Shown here: positions 34,426 through 38,961 of the stretch, piece by piece
How the letters are laid out: each line of letters starts with the position of its first letter
How positions within the stretch are numbered: the stretch's first letter is position 1
Assembly: GCA_025201705.1 (NCBI GenBank)
Contig: MU616802.1
Coordinates: 2,059 to 41,019, forward strand
Direction: 5' to 3'
Origin: Dissophora ornata
Taxonomy: Eukaryota > Mortierellomycota > Mortierellomycetes > Mortierellales > Mortierellaceae
Length of the DNA stretch: 38,961 nt
Notes under the pieces: generated by a model
What the model was told of the DNA's origin: nothing
The model's database searches: none
Seen by the model: only the letters and a program-made list of their open reading frames with translations
Program-made: the position numbers and the translations under genes

Positions 34426-36269
34426 ATCCCTCCCCTCCCCCTCCGATCGATCCGCAATCTCGCCCAATCATGCTGTGCCATGCTTGAGTATGCTTCGAAC
34501 CATCAGGGGTCAACGCGATCCCTTGCCGTTCTCTTTGCCCATCCTTCGCAACAAGAGCGCAAGCACAGGGTTGGAATCACATTGTTACTTTTCTCAAACC
34601 TGCTCCAACTTCTACTCGCTGCTACGAAAAGTTTAGCTGTCCCAGAGAGGAGGATGCGCACACGTCCCATGAACTCCCGCGGGGATTGGATGTCACAAAT
34701 TCTTTTTTGTTGCTCAACAATTTTCAATTCCATGTAGTTGCCCTGTATGGCTTGTACAGCACAGACAAACATGCCGTCTGGCTTCTCGTCGCTCCTCCTG
34801 CCGAGCCAAAGTACTGGCACTTCTACTTTACAAAGAGGCGATTCGTCGAAAGCCAACGAACGGACTTTTGTGTTGAGCATTCATGCCTGTGTGACAACCT
34901 GACAAGAGCTCGTGGAGAGGAATCCAAGGTTATAGTCATGAAAGACTAAATATAAATAGCCAGCCAGACAATTGCTCGAGAGTGGCGCGTGGAGAAGCCC
35001 GGTTGCAGAGACCACAGCCATGGTACTAGGAAGCAGTTGACCTACGAACCTAGACAGCACTTGATTATGCAATAATATGCGCGATTCAGGAAATGAAAAC
35101 AAAAAGGGACCTGGACGAGGGCGTGGAAGCAACTATTGGCTGCAGTGAATCCTCGTGGAAATGAACCCATGGCCAGCGCTCTCTCCTTCTGTACCTCTCT
35201 CTGTCCCTCTCCCTCCATCATGCATCTCCCCGCATTATCCTCGTCCGATCATTGGATGGTTGGACAAGTTTGACACCGCAAGTCTAGCTGGTCGAGGCGG
35301 AGCAGTATGCAACCTTCGTATCTGCCCTTCATTTAACCTGTTGGAATGAAAATCAAGGGACAATCGCCGGGTCCGCTCTCAAACAAGGTTGCCGCAGCAG
35401 ACATTTGCACTTTTGGAGCTGTCACTGCCTCTTCGCCATGTGCCACATTCGGAACAAGGCTACAACAGAACACGATGCGTCCATGGATGGGGTATGTATT
35501 CAGTAAATGATCTTGAGTCCGGGTGCGATAAACGCAACGACGAAGACTGACAGAAAATGAGGATTAGAGGGAAGCAAAGTGAGTGAAGAAGAGGAGCAGG
35601 AAAGAGATGCGAGAGAAGGGTAACAAAGGGCTTTTGTAGTCACTGCTAATCACTCTAGGTCTTAGCCAGCCTTCGGGGGTCACGCTAGCTTCAATGCGGT
35701 ACTAGGCAATGGCCATCCTGCTACTCTATCAACGCTAGCAAGATCCCAGCCGTAGGTCGTTTTCATGTGGCAATACTTTGCCTCCGTAGCTCTCGCCTCT
35801 TCCTGTAGGTGCGAGACAGAACTATATTCCTGAGCAGTACTTTGAAGGACAAACCTGGGACTTGGAGATTCAAGGCTGTAACGAGAATCAAGGACCAGCA
35901 CCCGAAGGTTGAAGTGAAATAAAATGGCCTGCAGATATAGAAATAGAGTATACGGACCTACTCTCAAACTCGATTGCGTCTACAACGCAGGGAATTTTCC
36001 GCCGTGTGCTGATGCGCCGGTGGTGAGGATGCTTGAACGAAAGACTGGCAATACATGCAGGGTGCTCCTCTGTTCAGCCACTGTCGCTGGTAGGCTTCGG
36101 TGAGATGGAACTTGGGGATTGGACATAGTGCAGATACAGAGAGCTCCCCGTAACTGCATGGCGACTGTTTGAATCTTTTGAATCTTGGGTAAGCTCAACG
36201 GCTTTTTTGCTCCACAGCCAATCCTTTTACATCCATCCCATCTCCTTTCATCATCCTCCACATCCAGCC

Positions 36270-38256
36270 ATGGCCACTCGACATGCCCGCACGGCAGACA
36301 AGTCCACCAATGACAAACACACTCGCATTCTCAAGACGCTTCTGCAGAGACCCGACAACAGATTCTGCGTCGACTGTCGCAAAAAAGGTACCGACATCTG
36401 TCTGTGTACCAGTCGCCTGCGCTCCAACATCAATCAGGCACGAGGGCAGTAACCCCGTCTCTCATTTTTATTGGACTTGCTTCTCACTAAATTGCCTCAC
36501 TCTGTGCTCAAATGGCCATAGATCCTCGCTGGGCAAGGTTAGGACTGAGTTTTCTTCAGGGAGTGGACTTTCAATGACTTGGTGGCGTGCAATTGACCAA
36601 CAGCTTTAACCTGTCTGTTTCTTAGTTTCAACCTCGGATGCTTCATGTGCATTCGATGCTCAGGAGTCCACCGTTCTATGGGAACGCACATCACGAAAGG
36701 TATTGCAAGTCGTGGGACCTTGATATAACAAAAAGGGTGTGTCGTCTCTCATCCAGCACTGACCATTCTATGCGCCGTTTATAGTGAAGTCCGTGGATTT
36801 GGACAGTTGGACAGTGGAGCAAGTGGAGAACATGATCAAATGGGGCAATGAGAAAGCCAACATGTACTGGGAGGATCGTCTGCCTCAGAACAGCATCCCC
36901 AACGAGAAGTAAGTCAGTCGAAAAGCAATGCGCCCTTTTTTTTTATATCCATGCAGGATCACCCTCGAGACTAATTGCACGAATGATTTACATGTTTTAG
37001 CACCTCCGGAATCGACCCCTGGATTCGATCAAAGTACGAACGCAAGCAGTTTGCTAGAAGTGGATCCTTCCCAGATCCCTCCGATCTGGGACCTATTGAT
37101 GAAGCCATGCTCATGGAACTGGTAAGAGTCACCTATTTCGGGAAACCGTCGGTAGCACGGTTGCATGTACACATGCACATGCATTTTTTTATTATTACAT
37201 TTTTTTTTCTTATACCGAATCTTCTTTTCAAATTCCTGACTATTTTAACGACAGAATGGGAAATCTGAGCCTTCTTCCAGACCTCAAGCACAAATGAACC
37301 GATCTGGCGGATCGTCAGCGTCCTTTACAGGGGCCCTTGCTCCACCTCCCGCCAACCCTACGCGCTCCTCCTTACCCAAAAAGCAAACTCCTTCGTCCGG
37401 TTTGCAGGGAGCAGATCTGTTTTCTATTGGTCAGCAACCCTCGGCTGCGAAGGTTGCGAAGGCTCCTGCTAGCCAGGTGGATTTTTTCGGCTTGAATGAC
37501 CCAACGCCTGCAGCGCAATCGCCAAAAGTTGTGGCTAGCACTCCATCCCAGGATTTGTTCTCAATGACAGCAGCTGCACCTTCGCCATCTACGCCATCCA
37601 GCGGTGGACAGTCTCCAACTGCAAAGTCTCCTAACGCGGACTGGAAGAACTCAATCATGTCGCTGTATGGAAATCAATCTTCATCGCCAAAGCCTACCCA
37701 AAACGGTATGGGCCAGCCTTCTGCACCGTTCGGTCAGTTGCAGGGAATGGATGCGTTTGGATTCGGACAGGCTCCAGTCCAGCAACAGCAACAGCAGCAA
37801 CAGCAGCAACAGCAGCAACAGCAACAGCAGCAGCACAACCCGTGGGGCAACGACGATCCCTTTGGTGTGATGCAGCAGGCTTCTGGGCATACTTCCTCGG
37901 CCTCTTCCTTCGACGCCTTTGCTATGGGTTCCAACAACAACAATGGTTTTGGAACTATGGGTGGCAACTCTGGATTCGGCAATGGCAACAGCAACGGCTT
38001 TGGGGCTACGGGTGGCTCAGGATTCAATAATGGAAACAATAACACGGTGCCTCAAGGCGGCGATTTTTTTAACATGGTTGCAGGAGCAACCAAGTCGCCT
38101 GTTGCCAGTCCACCACAGCGTAACAGCAACAACACCAGGTGAGTCTTGGATTTCCGCGACTGTAACATTAAGTGCTTGAACTGGTATGGCTTATGATGCT
38201 CACTACTCTTACTTGTTTCGTGTTCTAGTGCCTTTGGAGACCTTACGTGGAACTAG
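36270..38256 (+). CDS. Arf GTPase-activating protein (SMAP/Age2-like), seven exons, 454 aa
   Basis: Exons: 36270-36387, 36522-36537 (16-nt microexon), 36626-36699, 36785-36908, 37001-37121, 37255-38138, 38229-38256; 1365 nt in one frame. ArfGAPs stimulate GTP hydrolysis by Arf in coat-vesicle traffic. The N-terminal ArfGAP domain spans about residues 15-130. Its zinc finger is Cys33-X2-Cys36-X16-Cys53-X2-Cys56 (FCVDCRKK, DPRWASFNLG, CFMCIRCSGVHRSMGTH) with the catalytic Arg61 in GVHRSMG. WTVEQVENMIKWGNEKANMYWE and IRSKYERKQFA complete the domain. The C-terminal 300 residues are disordered: Gln-18 (327-344), DLF-type and NPWG-type clathrin/adaptor-binding peptides (GADLFSIG, SQDLFSM, HNPWGNDDPFG), and Asn/Gly-rich repeats. 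It ends AFGDLTWN. This layout matches SMAP/Age2-type ArfGAPs of trans-Golgi and endosomes; the exact subfamily is inference. Confidence 0.93.
37780..37833 (+). repeat. CAG/CAA repeat encoding 18 glutamines
   Basis: Eighteen in-frame Gln codons, mixed CAG and CAA, lie in the disordered tail of the ArfGAP. The CAA interruptions should limit slippage compared with pure CAG. Confidence 0.9.
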
Positions 38257-38818
38257 AGGACACAATATAAACATGGCCATGGATTGCTATAGAACTAGAT
38301 CGTTAACTAGATCTTAATAAATACGTTAAATGAGTGCACTGAGCAGCCTTGGGTGCTTGTAACTCGAACTGCTCCTACACCCACAATATGGCTGCAGAAA
38401 TTGGCGACCTCGAGAAACAAGGAGGGAGCTCGAATACATCGAGAAACGTGGTGCTGCATGCTGCAGGAGAATGCCCAATTTTTGTTATGTCTTGGGGTTG
38501 TGTTTCTGTATTTTTGTAACTGACCTAAATCGTTACAACAGTAACGTGTGTCAGCAAAGGTGGCGAACGCATTTCGCTCCCGGTACATTATCTTCATTCA
38601 CGCAGCGTTACACAGCTGAATTGATGTTGAAGAACACGCGACATTGCGCCATGCCACTCCGACCTCACAACACCTTTATGTAGATCTCATGCTCTCAGGC
38701 TTCTCAAATGGCGTTTATTTACTTGAAATGGTAGAAATGTCGCCAGGGGGGCATATCGCCGATGTTGTTATCCATATGGAATCAGCACCTACACCTTCTT
38801 GTAGTAACCAGGCCTCAC
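38257..38818. other. 3' flank of the ArfGAP gene, nothing else evident
   Basis: AATAAA at about 38316-38321 fits the ArfGAP polyadenylation signal. A GCTGCATGCTGCAG segment near 38451-38464 is locally self-complementary. Short frames on both strands carry no motif. Confidence 0.5.
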
Positions 38819-38940
38819 TCATCCTTCGTCCTCTGCCTCGTCCTGCGACTCTGTTCCTCGATTGTTATTCACTGTGTCGGTAAACTCCTCCACTGGCCTC
38901 AACGGCGCCATCACCTCTGCTGGAGTTGAAGCCTCCTCCT
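38819..38940 (-). CDS. Possible terminal exon of an unidentified minus-strand gene (partial)
   Basis: On the minus strand, a coding-like frame runs from a possible AG acceptor at 38942-38941 to TGA at 38821-38819. It reads EEEASTPAEVMAPLRPVEEF and ends in SQDEAEDEG. Upstream of the acceptor the same frame meets a stop (TAA 38944-38942), so a splice site there is required. The acidic, low-complexity tail could belong to many proteins, and the rest lies outside the window. Chance is not excluded. Confidence 0.3.
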
Positions 38941-38961
38941 CTTATACAAGTGCTTGTCCAG

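Larger units (their letters stand above)
33409..36269. other. 2.9-kb region between inositol kinase and ArfGAP genes (divergent), no convincing gene
   Basis: The first 500 bases (33409-33900) are the CT-rich leader/promoter side of the kinase gene. A CA-rich segment lies at 34350-34425. A minus-strand frame at 34880-34503 (125 codons, starting MLNTKVRSLAFDESPLCKVE) and another at 35967-35680 (95 codons) have protein-like composition, but no motif, no splice-supported extension and no recognised family. They may be lineage-specific small genes or chance. I see no transposon or RNA gene. The final 200 bases should hold the ArfGAP promoter. Confidence 0.5.

Noticed and set aside
34340..34440. 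Possible CRISPR-like or regular repeat array in the CA-rich segment
   Set aside because: The units are irregular dinucleotide and ACAA runs without spacers, so it is an ordinary low-complexity microsatellite in a eukaryotic genome.

Overview
The window is a stretch of nuclear genome from an early-diverging filamentous fungus. My best guess is Mortierellomycota (Mortierella or Linnemannia type). Three things point there: genes dense in short GT..AG introns, a STAND/NACHT-style WD40 tail at the left edge, and a DP (E2F partner) DNA-binding module. E2F/DP is retained in early-diverging fungi but generally lost from Dikarya. The lineage is an inference; the gene identities below come from reading motifs and splice sites directly.

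Left part (1-9716), accessory-looking. It opens with the 3' end of a WD40-repeat gene (1-492). Next is a decayed, truncated gene for a DP-like winged-helix transcription factor (1061-2150, minus), flanked by two diverged copies of a 45-bp repeat. A PIF/Harbinger-type DDE transposase follows (3716-5281, plus). It looks broken by a frameshift and a 116-nt poly(A) tract, but it reads through intact once a 192-nt intron holding the tract is removed. Then come a low-complexity Ser/Pro/Gln-rich protein (5832-7385, minus) and a five-exon isochorismatase-family hydrolase (8686-9716, minus).

Core block (10446-25882), conserved housekeeping genes. A 13-exon Ski2 exosome-cofactor RNA helicase (10446-15467, plus) faces a two-exon F-box/LRR-like protein (15567-18421, minus). 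Beyond it lie the KEOPS tRNA t6A enzyme Kae1 (18619-19912, minus) and the 16-exon catalytic subunit of DNA polymerase alpha (20120-25882, minus). Reading frames close perfectly across every junction I placed in Kae1, Pol alpha, the isochorismatase and the ArfGAP. An ACGCGT (MCB-like) site lies 53 bp upstream of the Pol alpha start.

Right part (26458-38961). A 575-bp divergent promoter region separates Pol alpha from a large multi-pass membrane protein (26458-29831, plus). That protein joins two glycosyltransferase domains, GT31-like and GT32-like, with a cadherin-like C-terminal segment; it is the most unusual protein here. It converges on an inositol hexakisphosphate (Kcs1/IP6K-type) kinase (30326-33408, minus). 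After 2.9 kb without a convincing gene comes an ArfGAP (36270-38256, plus) with a 16-nt microexon inside its zinc finger. The right edge may hold the last exon of another minus-strand gene.

There is no operon logic: these are independent eukaryotic genes. I saw no rRNA, no intact tRNA and no CRISPR array. Exon limits were read by eye from GT..AG sites, frame continuity and family motifs, so those near N-termini are less certain than internal ones.
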